Positions 4,857-13,751 of a DNA stretch of 50,119 bases are shown here, piece by piece. Positions within the stretch are counted from its first letter, which is position 1. Each line of letters begins with the position of its first letter. Under the pieces are notes generated by a model that was given only the letters and a program-made list of their open reading frames with translations, was not told the DNA's origin and did not search any database. This DNA is from a virus. The stretch is taken from the IMG/VR virus record IMGVR_UViG_3300009103_000046, positions 1-50,119 of that record; one strand, 5' to 3'. Position numbers and translations under genes: made by a program.

Positions 4857-6094
4857 TAATAATCTAGTCTGGCTCTCAGCGTATATTCAATTGTAGGGTC
4901 TTTTCTTAGTGGTTCTGATAGCTTACCAACCGCCATAAGATTATCATTTGAATCATACAAACCAACTCCTGTAATGTAAGCTACTGGTGTATCTGTTGCT
5001 TGTTCTTTAACTCTTATTTGACTTGATGTCAAATAAGTTGGATTGGAAGAATAGTTAAACTCGCTATGTTCAACACGACAGAAATAAATCGAAGAATTCA
5101 ACTCAATTGTATTGTTAAACGAAACGTCCATTATTCTTGCTCTCAAGCCATCGCACGAACCACTAATAGAGCCTGATGCAAACGAGTTAAGAACTGTTGT
5201 GCCGTCTTTGTGATTCTGGCCGTGAGAGTTTGGTCCAGTTTTAAACATCGGATGAACTATAGGATGATAGCCCAAATCATTAGTACCAACATTATCATAT
5301 GCATCTTTATCCAAGATGCCACCATTTGCAGCTATCTTTCCCAAGAAAACACTAGAAGTAAGAACCATGACGCCTGCTTGATAAAATATCAAACCGACTT
5401 TATTGTCTTTTAATCCAGTGGATTCAACAACATCCTCATAAGGAGTTTGACCAGCATGCTTTGTGGCATACAATATTCCGTATTCACCAACAGGAGAATT
5501 GATTTTAAACGAGTTCTCAGCATCAGTATCAGCAATATTAATAGAAGCATTATGAGACGAATGTTTTGAATTAAACGGCCGCCTGTCAACAGGGCTGGCA
5601 TCTACAGAACCAGACCCCACGCCCAATACTATGTTAAAGGATCCTTTTTTAATCTCATCTTTTACAAGAAGCCGAGAAAAAGTTATAAAATAGCACTCAT
5701 TCATCTTGTCTGCCGTGGTTCCAACTAAATCGCCATCGGCATCAAATCTTCTAATAGATGGCGCATCTGTATTTCCATCAAACTGAAATCCATAAAGAAC
5801 TTGCGCCATTTGATTGTAAATATTTATCTTTTTAGCATTTTGTCTATTTGATGATCTACTCAGTGCCGATTGCGCTGAATACCCTATTGTGATATCAAAA
5901 ACATGATTTGATGATGAACTTAAATACGGATAATCGAATACCGACTGGAACATGCCGTGAGCATAATTTTTGATATTGTTGCCCCCATATGTTCCTGAGA
6001 CAATTGTCCCTGTTAGTGGGATTGCCTCATGTAGTAGGGTTTTAGTTGTTATTTTGTCCGTGGGGGATATTACCTTTTCACTTCCTTTAGCCAT
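4856..6094 (-). CDS. Virion structural protein, 412 aa
   Basis: Mostly beta-type sequence with Ser/Asn-rich loops. An internal GLIFYQAGVMVLTSSVF segment near residues 235-255 and a C-terminal block (EFNYSSNPTY, then YITGVGLYDSNDNLMAVGKL, then R-K-D-P) are shared with the following paralog. DADGDLVG around residue 122 resembles a metal-binding loop. GGAGAAATATA precedes the ATG. It lies in the run of long tail genes after gp6 and is followed by a one-base-overlap paralog, suggesting gene duplication and a heteromeric structure. Exact virion position unknown. Confidence 0.7.
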   Translation of the reverse strand: MAKGSEKVISPTDKITTKTLLHEAIPLTGTIVSGTYGGNNIKNYAHGMFQSVFDYPYLSSSSNHVFDITIGYSAQSALSRSSNRQNAKKINIYNQMAQVLYGFQFDGNTDAPSIRRFDADGDLVGTTADKMNECYFITFSRLLVKDEIKKGSFNIVLGVGSGSVDASPVDRRPFNSKHSSHNASINIADTDAENSFKINSPVGEYGILYATKHAGQTPYEDVVESTGLKDNKVGLIFYQAGVMVLTSSVFLGKIAANGGILDKDAYDNVGTNDLGYHPIVHPMFKTGPNSHGQNHKDGTTVLNSFASGSISGSCDGLRARIMDVSFNNTIELNSSIYFCRVEHSEFNYSSNPTYLTSSQIRVKEQATDTPVAYITGVGLYDSNDNLMAVGKLSEPLRKDPTIEYTLRARLDY

Positions 6095-6110
6095 TATATT
6101 TCTCCATTAA

Positions 6111-7091
6111 TTAATATATTTTTACAAATCGTACAGGAATATCTACTGAGTATCCTGTCCTGACGCCCGTTATTTTTACCAAAGTGTCAATGTATCTTAC
6201 AGTCTGCTGGGCTCCAGGCGAGGCTGCGTTATTTAGCATTGTTGTTGTCCCTCCCAACCGGTTAAAAAGATAGTCAGATTGTGCCAGAGCAGGTTGCGCT
6301 CTGATTTTGAAATTCAAAAAAGAAGATCGTCTGCCGTCAATAACTTGACTATTCTGATGTGGCTGAGTTGAGCGGTTTCTCAGTACCATAGTAGCCTGTC
6401 TATTTGTCGCTGATGGGTTTACCGTAAACGAATAAATTTGCATATTATCATCATCAGGGGAGGCAGTAATTGGGCTCTGATCAACACCATTCCTGTTTGT
6501 AATTATGCCAAGCCTGTTATCAATCTCTATTAAATATTCTCTTTCTGCTAAGCCTCCCGTAAGCGGGCCCAAGTTTGGAGGGAGAGCCACATTATCAATT
6601 CCGGCATCTACCCTAATAAACCCAGACTTGTTGTTTGCAACATCAAACCCAAACAAGAATCCATTAACTTTATCACCGCCTTGATTGTTTGTGGTAACTC
6701 CTTTGTCATCTGTACCATTCACGCCGCCCTCAGTATCTTGATCTACAGAAACCATAAAGGTTCCCTTGCTATGCATAGCTGAGTCTCCATTGCCTCTCTG
6801 TTCGTTCAATTTTAAAACTGGGAGGTATAGTAAGTTGTTGTTGGGGTAGCTAACCAAAAACGAACTCATGTTTGATGTGTTGTTTGAAAAGGATTCAAAC
6901 ACTGGTGTTTGGATGATTTGTAAATCCTGATAAGCAGAACCAGTTGTAGTATCAAATAAAGCATAATTTATTTCATCATCGCTCAACTTAAACTTTGTGA
7001 TATTGAAGGTGCCGTTTGCTAATTGTCTTCTGCCTTCATCTGTCAAAATGACATCAAATACAATATCACCACTATTATCTTGAAATCCCAT
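6111..7091 (-). CDS. Virion structural protein with LTxxGRxxLxxG / DDEINY N-terminus (326 aa)
   Basis: The N-terminus reads MGFQDNSGDIVFDVILTDEG, then RRQLANGTF and FKLSDDEINYALFD. The pattern L-T-x-x-G-R-x-x-L-x-x-G ... D-D-E-I-N-Y recurs in a shorter form in the gene at 12734-13738. The rest is beta-rich with an acidic Asp/Gly-rich loop region (residues 125-145, EGGVNGTDDKG) and ends in a strand-rich block (VKITGVRTGYSVDIPVRFVK). AAAAAGGAGT precedes the ATG. The 74-nt gap upstream (7092-7165) holds only an A/T-rich stretch with a weak TATATAAA (7112-7105); I see no terminator hairpin. I recall relatives in marine phages as structural proteins. Confidence 0.7.
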   Translation of the reverse strand: MGFQDNSGDIVFDVILTDEGRRQLANGTFNITKFKLSDDEINYALFDTTTGSAYQDLQIIQTPVFESFSNNTSNMSSFLVSYPNNNLLYLPVLKLNEQRGNGDSAMHSKGTFMVSVDQDTEGGVNGTDDKGVTTNNQGGDKVNGFLFGFDVANNKSGFIRVDAGIDNVALPPNLGPLTGGLAEREYLIEIDNRLGIITNRNGVDQSPITASPDDDNMQIYSFTVNPSATNRQATMVLRNRSTQPHQNSQVIDGRRSSFLNFKIRAQPALAQSDYLFNRLGGTTTMLNNAASPGAQQTVRYIDTLVKITGVRTGYSVDIPVRFVKIY

Positions 7092-7165
7092 TTATTTACT
7101 CCTTTTTATATAATAAATACTTCTTTTTTTGTTTTTTTACTTTTAAAAAATGTCATAAAACACAT

Positions 7166-9580
7166 TTATGGCGGCAGAGGAGGCTTTTTAATTTTAAAAT
7201 ATAAATTTAAATCTATCTTTTTACCAGTGTTCTTGGACTCAAGTCTCAATTTGATATATTTATGTCCCATTTGTCCGTTATATTTCCAAATTTGATCAAT
7301 TATGCCTTCTTCGTCAAGTTCGCCAATACTAATATTGTCTATATTACTTTTTGCCGAAAGAGGTTTTTCATATGTATCCTGTCCGACAACTAAGTGTCTG
7401 TCGTTTATTTCTATTTTCAAAAACCTCCTAAAATCCATATCCATTGAATAGTCTTTTGGTGCTTCTATTTCCATAGTTTCAACTTTTAAAATTGTCTCAT
7501 CAGCATCTTGAAACTTTTCCACAACATATATCGGAGATGGATTTGATACATTTCCGTTATGTGTCCTTGTCCTAAATAAATAGTAATATTTTTTCTGATG
7601 TACCAAAAAATCAAACATTGTTGCCAACCTATCTCTATCCCCAAAGCCATCAACCTCGCTAGATTCAATAACATCATATGCATAGTCTGAAAAGTCTATA
7701 ATCGATGTTGGTTTTTCTTCCATCCTAAAAACTTCGAATACTGAATCTGACGCGACAAAAGATGAATATATATTAGGAGTATAGCAATATCTTTTTAAAT
7801 CTTCGTAGTATGTTTGCTCCGAAGCCTCAAAAGTAATTAAAGGCTTTAAGTCGTTTTTAAAAACATTAATATCAATAGGATCTTCAATAGATATTTTTAT
7901 TTTATTCTTTTCTGTTGAAACATTTTGAAATCTTACCATAGGCTCAACAGGTGGTGGCTCAACAATTTTTAATTGTTTTTGATAAATGTCAATAGGTATA
8001 ATTTTGATATCCGGCGTCACACTCAATGTTGCTTGTGCCTGATATGGGCCATACTGCCCAGGATCAATCACCGTTGCGTTGTGATCTTCGGCGCCTGTTT
8101 CCATGTCAAACCACGCTATATCGCCATCTTCATTAGTTTTTGTAACAAGTCTGTCCTTAAAGCCAATCTGCATGCCATAAATTAACAAATATAAAGAAAC
8201 ACGATAATTATATGAAGTCTTAAATTGTACCTGGGTATCGAAGAAATTTATCATAGAGTCGTGATTAAGAAAATAAAACGCTTGCCTTGAATTGTTCGCA
8301 CCAGTACGTATGACACGAAATGCAACTACCTCCGTATAACAATTAAAATCCTTAGAAAATAGTGTTTCAAAATCAAACAACATGTCTTCATCTAAAGGTA
8401 AACAGCCACCCTTAAGGGCAACCAACTTTGCAATCCAATCTTGGTGATTCATCACCCCACTATCTAACATTGAAAAATTATCATCATATAAAAATAATTC
8501 GTCTGGGGCATCTATATCATCTGGTTCAATTTCTGCTAATGCCTCGTAGAAATCAACAGCAGGGTATGTTACTACATCATTAAATTGAGTATTATTTGAA
8601 TCTCCTGTTGTTCTTAATTGGATAGAGTCGGTTAAATTATTTTTTAACATAGACATCAACAGTTCTTGCCATTCCATTGATGAAAATAATTCTCTAAATT
8701 TATCTCCCTTTATTGGCCCAGATGGGGACATCCATATAGGCGTAGCAACTTGTTGAATTTCTATGATATTAAAAAATGGCACATGTAGCATTTTAGAATA
8801 TGCAGCCTGAGAGTTTGATGGCATCGGAAACATTACAAAAACATTTTCTTTTTTTCTAGCGTCTGTCGTTCCAAGAGTCACGCCATCCGTTACGTATCTA
8901 TAGAAATAATTCTTATTGATATTATAAAGCCCTGCGGAATTATAACCAAAGGTATTTGTCTTAAATAATTGCGGACTAAATAAGTGTAAAGTTGTATTAC
9001 AAGAGTCGTATTGTTCAACCATGACAGGCCGGGGATACGAAAACTGTCCGGTATTGCCGGGGCCACGGTAAAAAAGTCTTTTTGCATGAGTCAGTGTTTG
9101 AAACATTTCAAAATACTGCCCTTCCAAATAGCTAGGCAAGCTTGTTTCTGGGGTTGTTCGTGATAGATTTTCATACTCTTTTAATCTAAAATGATAAAAA
9201 CTGTGTGATCCACCAAACAAGGTATTACCTGCACTTATGACTGTTTGTTGATCTTCCTCCAACATCATCCCGGCTTGATGGTATGAAACTTGCTCTGTCT
9301 TAAACAAGTTGGCTATAATATTTGCCCATTGATCATTTCCCAATTCATCCTGGCCATCAGGTCCTGCTGCTATTCGTATCGTTTGTTGCAATTCTGTGTC
9401 CGCTGTATTCGACGGCACTATGGTTTGGGGCTTTAATAAAATATGTTTTATTTTTCCATTAGCCTCACCAGGCGTCATCATTTCTTCACCATTTGGCTTT
9501 TTTATAAGAATTGCGTGATTTTTAATGTATTCTTTGAGGCTTAACGGTGTTGCGTTCTTCATGGAAATATTAATAGACAC
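7166..9580 (-). CDS. Large virion structural protein, 804 aa
   Basis: Starts at a GTG (9580) chosen because AAGGAGGATGAAAG directly precedes it; the start overlaps the previous gene by 11 nt. The N-terminal 400 residues are mixed, with an aromatic-rich region (FRLKEYENLSR ... FEMFQTLTHAKRLFYRGPG). The middle holds acidic stretches (EIEPDDIDAPDELFLYDD). The C-terminal 250 residues look like small beta domains: a fibronectin-like YYYLFRTRTHNGNVSNPS around 685-702, and a final strand block KYIKLRLESKNTGKKIDLNL ending in PPLPP. No enzyme motif seen. Context puts it among tail or fibre components; I cannot assign a specific role. Confidence 0.7.
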   Translation of the reverse strand: MSINISMKNATPLSLKEYIKNHAILIKKPNGEEMMTPGEANGKIKHILLKPQTIVPSNTADTELQQTIRIAAGPDGQDELGNDQWANIIANLFKTEQVSYHQAGMMLEEDQQTVISAGNTLFGGSHSFYHFRLKEYENLSRTTPETSLPSYLEGQYFEMFQTLTHAKRLFYRGPGNTGQFSYPRPVMVEQYDSCNTTLHLFSPQLFKTNTFGYNSAGLYNINKNYFYRYVTDGVTLGTTDARKKENVFVMFPMPSNSQAAYSKMLHVPFFNIIEIQQVATPIWMSPSGPIKGDKFRELFSSMEWQELLMSMLKNNLTDSIQLRTTGDSNNTQFNDVVTYPAVDFYEALAEIEPDDIDAPDELFLYDDNFSMLDSGVMNHQDWIAKLVALKGGCLPLDEDMLFDFETLFSKDFNCYTEVVAFRVIRTGANNSRQAFYFLNHDSMINFFDTQVQFKTSYNYRVSLYLLIYGMQIGFKDRLVTKTNEDGDIAWFDMETGAEDHNATVIDPGQYGPYQAQATLSVTPDIKIIPIDIYQKQLKIVEPPPVEPMVRFQNVSTEKNKIKISIEDPIDINVFKNDLKPLITFEASEQTYYEDLKRYCYTPNIYSSFVASDSVFEVFRMEEKPTSIIDFSDYAYDVIESSEVDGFGDRDRLATMFDFLVHQKKYYYLFRTRTHNGNVSNPSPIYVVEKFQDADETILKVETMEIEAPKDYSMDMDFRRFLKIEINDRHLVVGQDTYEKPLSAKSNIDNISIGELDEEGIIDQIWKYNGQMGHKYIKLRLESKNTGKKIDLNLYFKIKKPPLPP

Positions 9581-12500
9581 CTTTCATCCTCCTTGTTGTT
9601 GGGATTGTTTTTGTTTTTGAATCCCTCCTAGAAACCAATTTACCTTTGGTTGCTACGGGCTTTTTCGACTTTTTACTTTTACTTTTAAACGGATTCAACA
9701 TTCTGTTATAACCTATATAATTTTCTATAACTATTCCCCTAGATAGCATTTGCGCTCTATTCTCAGAAGAATCAAGAAGGGCTTGAGAATTTTTGTTTCT
9801 ATTCAGCAATGCTCGCTTTTTCCTATCTGCGTTTATATTTTCTGGTGGTTTTCTTGCCAAAGGCTCTTTGTCTTCTTCGAGCATGAAAATTTCACCAGCA
9901 GAATCAACCTCTTTGTTGCTAGATTTAGTAAACAAATTATTACTAACATCCACCATTCTGCAAAGCTTGGAGGAGCCTTTTATCGAATTATACCCAGCAT
10001 CATCCAAATCCACAAATACAGGTTTTGATAAATCGTACAGCCCATCTCGATTCTTTAAAAAACCTTTAAAGAATTGAACCTTCTTAATATTTGAAAAATT
10101 TTGATGTGCCATTTCAGAAGTTAAGGGGTTTGAAAAGATATCTATTTTATTTTCTAAAATATTGTTTTTAACTGCTGCTGATCTAGATAAAATTAATGAT
10201 CTTATTTGCAATGGTATTTCAGAAGGATTTAGAGTTTTGTTTTTTATTGACTGAGAAAACACATTTTCCTTTTTACTAAAATCTATCATTGAGATTTCTT
10301 GTTTACTCATTGCCCTTTTAGAATGAAAAGCCATAGCTATTTCATTTAAAGACTCTTTGTTTTTAAGCATTTCGTGTGGTTTTGATTTTATAATTTTTGA
10401 TAAGTTCTTAACAGCAGCGCTTTTGCCACCTAAATACGCAGATGCATCAATAAGGTTATTGTTTTTTAAAGCAGTTCTTACTACCGCCATGTTAATAGGT
10501 ATATCCATATGCCCATCGGGAATTTCATTTATAGTTTTTGCTACTTTCAACAAATTAAATAAATCATTATTTTTTGCAGCTTCTGCTAGGGAGCTTGTAT
10601 CTATTTTGATACTTCCGACATTTATCTCTTCTGGTGTGAAATTTAAATATTTATTTTTTTCTATATTTGTCATTTGGCCTATACTATTTGAATCTAGTGA
10701 TTTTAAGTCTTTTAAGTTGGTGCTTGGTTTTTGTTTAAAATATTTTGATACCTCCCTATTCGCCCTCTTAATAAAATCAGACTTCTTTACCTTTAGGGGA
10801 CTCTTTTTTGAAAATTTAATAAAATTATATTTTATTCTAGCAGTTGGTCTTTTGATATAAGTTTTTGAAAGAACCTTCTTAAGCTTTAAGGTAATCTTGG
10901 TTTTTGGTCTTCGAGAGCCAACTGAATTTTTAGAACCAAAGTTTGAATATTTTATTGCATATCTTTTTTCAATCATTTTAATTATTAAAGAAACTTTTTT
11001 GGAAGCCATTTGCAAACTTTCCATTGTACACGTGGAAGGATTTATTTTATTTAAAAACATCTTTTCATCAAAATTTATATTTAAAATTCCACAAGCATCT
11101 TTAGCCGCTTCTATGCCTCTTATTATAAAACTGTTTGATAGCCCCGCATTTGTGGCACTTTTAGAAATAATACGAGAATTGTCAACACTTTTTTTGACTC
11201 CGTGTTCTTTTAAAAAGTTTTTAATAAATTTAGGTTTAATTTTTGCACTTCGCTTATCAACCATTTTATTGGCTGATATACGCTTATTAAAATATCTTAT
11301 GTTTTCATGAAAAGAAGATAACCTTGCCAAAATATTTCTAACATATTGTTTATACTTATCTTTTACCTCTATATCGACAATATACCCATATTCACCTTGT
11401 GTTAGATTTTTCAATTCATGATCTGAAAACTGAATTGTTTTTATTCTATTGTCCAGTCCTGATTTTACTTCTTCTATCGTGATTATTTTTTCTTTATCTC
11501 CGTCAAGTGCTCCTTCTTCTTCTATGGTTAGTCCTTGTCTAAAAAAGGCTTTTTTCTGCAAATCGGGCACACTTATTAATTCTTTTGGCTTAAGAAGGTG
11601 TATTGCTTTTTGCAAATTTCTTTTTGATGGAATTCTTTTTTCAGTTTTTTTATTAATTTTTCGATGTTTCTTTTTATTTTTTAATTTTAAATTAATTGCA
11701 TTTTTAGACATCAATTTTTTAGGCACCTTAAATCTAGAAATTGAAATATTGCTTATTTCTAAAGTATCTGAAATTTCTGAATGTAGCTTTGGGTCGGCTT
11801 CATGGATTTTATCTCCAAATCTGGTTTTTCCGATTGCCAAATTTCCTAAATCAACTAAAAATATTCCTTGAATATTCTCTTCTGCGTCTGGTGTAAGTCC
11901 ATATTCATAAAGGGCTTTTGGCTTCTGTTTTTCCTTCTGCGGTTTGCGAGAAGGAACCAATCTTGGCTTTCGCTTTTTAGCAAATGCCTTTGGAGATAAA
12001 TCATTATAAATTAATTTATGATTGTCAACTCGTACCAAATCTAACACAGGGTGCGACTTTGAAGTATGAAAACTACCTGCCATCCAAGTGTTGTTGTGCC
12101 TATGAATTGGGCCTGCCCAAATATCATCAGAATCTTTTATTCTAAATTCATTAGTTCTTTTAGATATCTCGCCTTTTTTTATAATCCATTCCCCAGACAA
12201 GCTACCACGAAGAGAATTCCTTTTTGCATTATTAAAAGAAGTCCCATGCTTTTTATTATAATCTTCCATTGACGTATAAGTGAAAGCATATAGCGCCATA
12301 TTTTTAATTTCATTTTTATGTTCTTTAGGAATAGAAAATTTAAACTCATATTCATAAACATATTTATTATTCATATTCTTAGACAAATAAATAGAATTTC
12401 GCTTTTTCACACTTTTAGATTTACCTATAAACCACGGACTTTTACGAAGTGGAATTGGAATTAATATTTTGCCACCATTCAATTTATTAATAGTAATTCT

Positions 12501-12734
12501 TCTATCTGATAATTTCGCGTCTTCTTTCTCAAAAACAACGGAGCACTTTATTTTCAACAAATTGTTGATATGTGTGTTATTTTTTGCCCAGGATGCCCGT
12601 AAACCCTTCGGGCGATCATTATCCAAAAGACATACTTTTGCTTGAATTTTAAAATATCTGTCGTTTTCAGTTACGGATATTTTATTAAAATATACATTTG
12701 GTAAATTTTTCTTATTTATTAAGCCACGAATCAT
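9570..12734 (-). CDS. Lysine-rich structural protein, 1054 aa
   Basis: I chose the ATG at 12734 because it overlaps the previous stop as TAATG and follows TTGGAGGATT; a TTG three codons upstream is less likely. The N-terminal 240 residues are beta-rich and contain DIWAGPIHRHNNTWMAGSFH followed by T-S-K-S-H-P, a Trp/His-rich motif. From about residue 260 to the end the protein is unusually rich in Lys, Ile, Asn and Ser, mostly helical, with many KK pairs and a very basic C-terminus (KSKSKKSKKPVATKGK). Strong AT bias partly explains this, but neighbours are not as basic. Nucleic-acid, teichoic or LPS contact is possible; no known domain recognised. Confidence 0.65.
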   Translation of the reverse strand: MIRGLINKKNLPNVYFNKISVTENDRYFKIQAKVCLLDNDRPKGLRASWAKNNTHINNLLKIKCSVVFEKEDAKLSDRRITINKLNGGKILIPIPLRKSPWFIGKSKSVKKRNSIYLSKNMNNKYVYEYEFKFSIPKEHKNEIKNMALYAFTYTSMEDYNKKHGTSFNNAKRNSLRGSLSGEWIIKKGEISKRTNEFRIKDSDDIWAGPIHRHNNTWMAGSFHTSKSHPVLDLVRVDNHKLIYNDLSPKAFAKKRKPRLVPSRKPQKEKQKPKALYEYGLTPDAEENIQGIFLVDLGNLAIGKTRFGDKIHEADPKLHSEISDTLEISNISISRFKVPKKLMSKNAINLKLKNKKKHRKINKKTEKRIPSKRNLQKAIHLLKPKELISVPDLQKKAFFRQGLTIEEEGALDGDKEKIITIEEVKSGLDNRIKTIQFSDHELKNLTQGEYGYIVDIEVKDKYKQYVRNILARLSSFHENIRYFNKRISANKMVDKRSAKIKPKFIKNFLKEHGVKKSVDNSRIISKSATNAGLSNSFIIRGIEAAKDACGILNINFDEKMFLNKINPSTCTMESLQMASKKVSLIIKMIEKRYAIKYSNFGSKNSVGSRRPKTKITLKLKKVLSKTYIKRPTARIKYNFIKFSKKSPLKVKKSDFIKRANREVSKYFKQKPSTNLKDLKSLDSNSIGQMTNIEKNKYLNFTPEEINVGSIKIDTSSLAEAAKNNDLFNLLKVAKTINEIPDGHMDIPINMAVVRTALKNNNLIDASAYLGGKSAAVKNLSKIIKSKPHEMLKNKESLNEIAMAFHSKRAMSKQEISMIDFSKKENVFSQSIKNKTLNPSEIPLQIRSLILSRSAAVKNNILENKIDIFSNPLTSEMAHQNFSNIKKVQFFKGFLKNRDGLYDLSKPVFVDLDDAGYNSIKGSSKLCRMVDVSNNLFTKSSNKEVDSAGEIFMLEEDKEPLARKPPENINADRKKRALLNRNKNSQALLDSSENRAQMLSRGIVIENYIGYNRMLNPFKSKSKKSKKPVATKGKLVSRRDSKTKTIPTTRRMKGVY

Positions 12735-13738
12735 TAATCGCAATCCTCCAAATCTTCTGGTTTAACTCTGGAGGCATATATGTCGAAGTCCTCAAACTCT
12801 TCTTCATCTGGGCAATCAAGCTTTTCATCCAAAAATATATTTTTAATTTTAAGATCTCCTATGGTTGCACAAATTTCTTCTTGCGGAATTTGCATATCTG
12901 TTGTTAGTTTTAAAAAGTGCCCTATGTGATTCACCGGGTATCCTCCAATCGGGGTAATTTGAGGCTCTTCTTCGCCTTCAAATATGCTTCCCTCATTCAC
13001 ATCTAGCAAGATGCCATCTTTAATTTTAACCTCTTTGGTTGGAAAATTTAATTTTTCATAAACAGTGAAGTCATTATGCTGAGGGAGTTCATACACTTTA
13101 AATGCCGTTATTGAAAAATTATCACTTTCATCAAAGCCATTTAACTCTTTTACCCGAATTATTGGGTTTTCATACGAAAAAGTGAAAAACGTACCATCAG
13201 CATACGTATTTGAAGTAAAACTTTCCTTATGTTCCAATATATCGGGGACAAGCTCTGGATCAATATTGGAATTTATACTGGCTGTTATATTTATTACTAA
13301 TGCCAATTGTGGTATCGGGGCAGTGGCAACAGTGGCTGTTGTGTAGTGCTTCTTTGTTTTAGATTTTTTAAGGTTGCCCCTAAATAAATCAACTTTATAA
13401 TGTGGTGCATTTTCAGATTTATAATCATTTGTACCAACGGTATTAATACTTGAATGTATAACATCGTCTATTGTTATTTTCCGAATATCGGACATCATGG
13501 CACTTTGAGATTCAAATTTTCGAACATTAGTCTCAGCACCAGTTATATTCGGGTTAGATTTTAATAAAGGGGTTTTTTCAGTTACTCTTATGTGGGTGTT
13601 GCTTTGTTGTTCACCAGATGTTGAACTCATGTTTTTAGAATCATATATTATATTATCATCAAGAAATTTATAATGATGAGGTTTTAATTTTCCAATAGAC
13701 AGCAAATACCTCCCATATGGAGTTAACTCAATTTTCAT
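12734..13738 (-). CDS. Virion structural protein with MKIELTPYGR N-terminus (334 aa)
   Basis: The chosen start gives MKIELTPYGRYLLSIGKLKP, then HYKFLDDNIIYDSKN. This matches the N-terminal pattern of a marine-phage structural family as I recall it, and AAGAAGAAGT lies just upstream. An ATG ten codons earlier (13768) with GGAAAAGATAA is the alternative. The L-T-x-x-G-R-x-x-L-x-x-G ... D-D-x-I-x-Y pattern is shared with the gene at 6111-7091. The middle is beta-rich; the C-terminus is strongly acidic (DEEEFEDFDIYASRVKPEDL). It ends in a TAATG overlap with the next gene. Probably a tail or fibre connector; unproven. Confidence 0.7.
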   Translation of the reverse strand: MKIELTPYGRYLLSIGKLKPHHYKFLDDNIIYDSKNMSSTSGEQQSNTHIRVTEKTPLLKSNPNITGAETNVRKFESQSAMMSDIRKITIDDVIHSSINTVGTNDYKSENAPHYKVDLFRGNLKKSKTKKHYTTATVATAPIPQLALVINITASINSNIDPELVPDILEHKESFTSNTYADGTFFTFSYENPIIRVKELNGFDESDNFSITAFKVYELPQHNDFTVYEKLNFPTKEVKIKDGILLDVNEGSIFEGEEEPQITPIGGYPVNHIGHFLKLTTDMQIPQEEICATIGDLKIKNIFLDEKLDCPDEEEFEDFDIYASRVKPEDLEDCD

Positions 13739-13751
13739 AACTTCTTCTTTT

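Noticed and set aside
7092-7165. Possible 19-codon frame and TATATAAA in the 74-nt spacer
   Set aside because: The frame is short, low-complexity and lacks a ribosome-binding site; the TATATAAA is only a partial match to any known late promoter.
10357-10860. Plus-strand open frame of 167 codons
   Set aside because: Antisense shadow of the lysine-rich 1054-aa gene; Phe/Leu-rich product with no recognisable domain.
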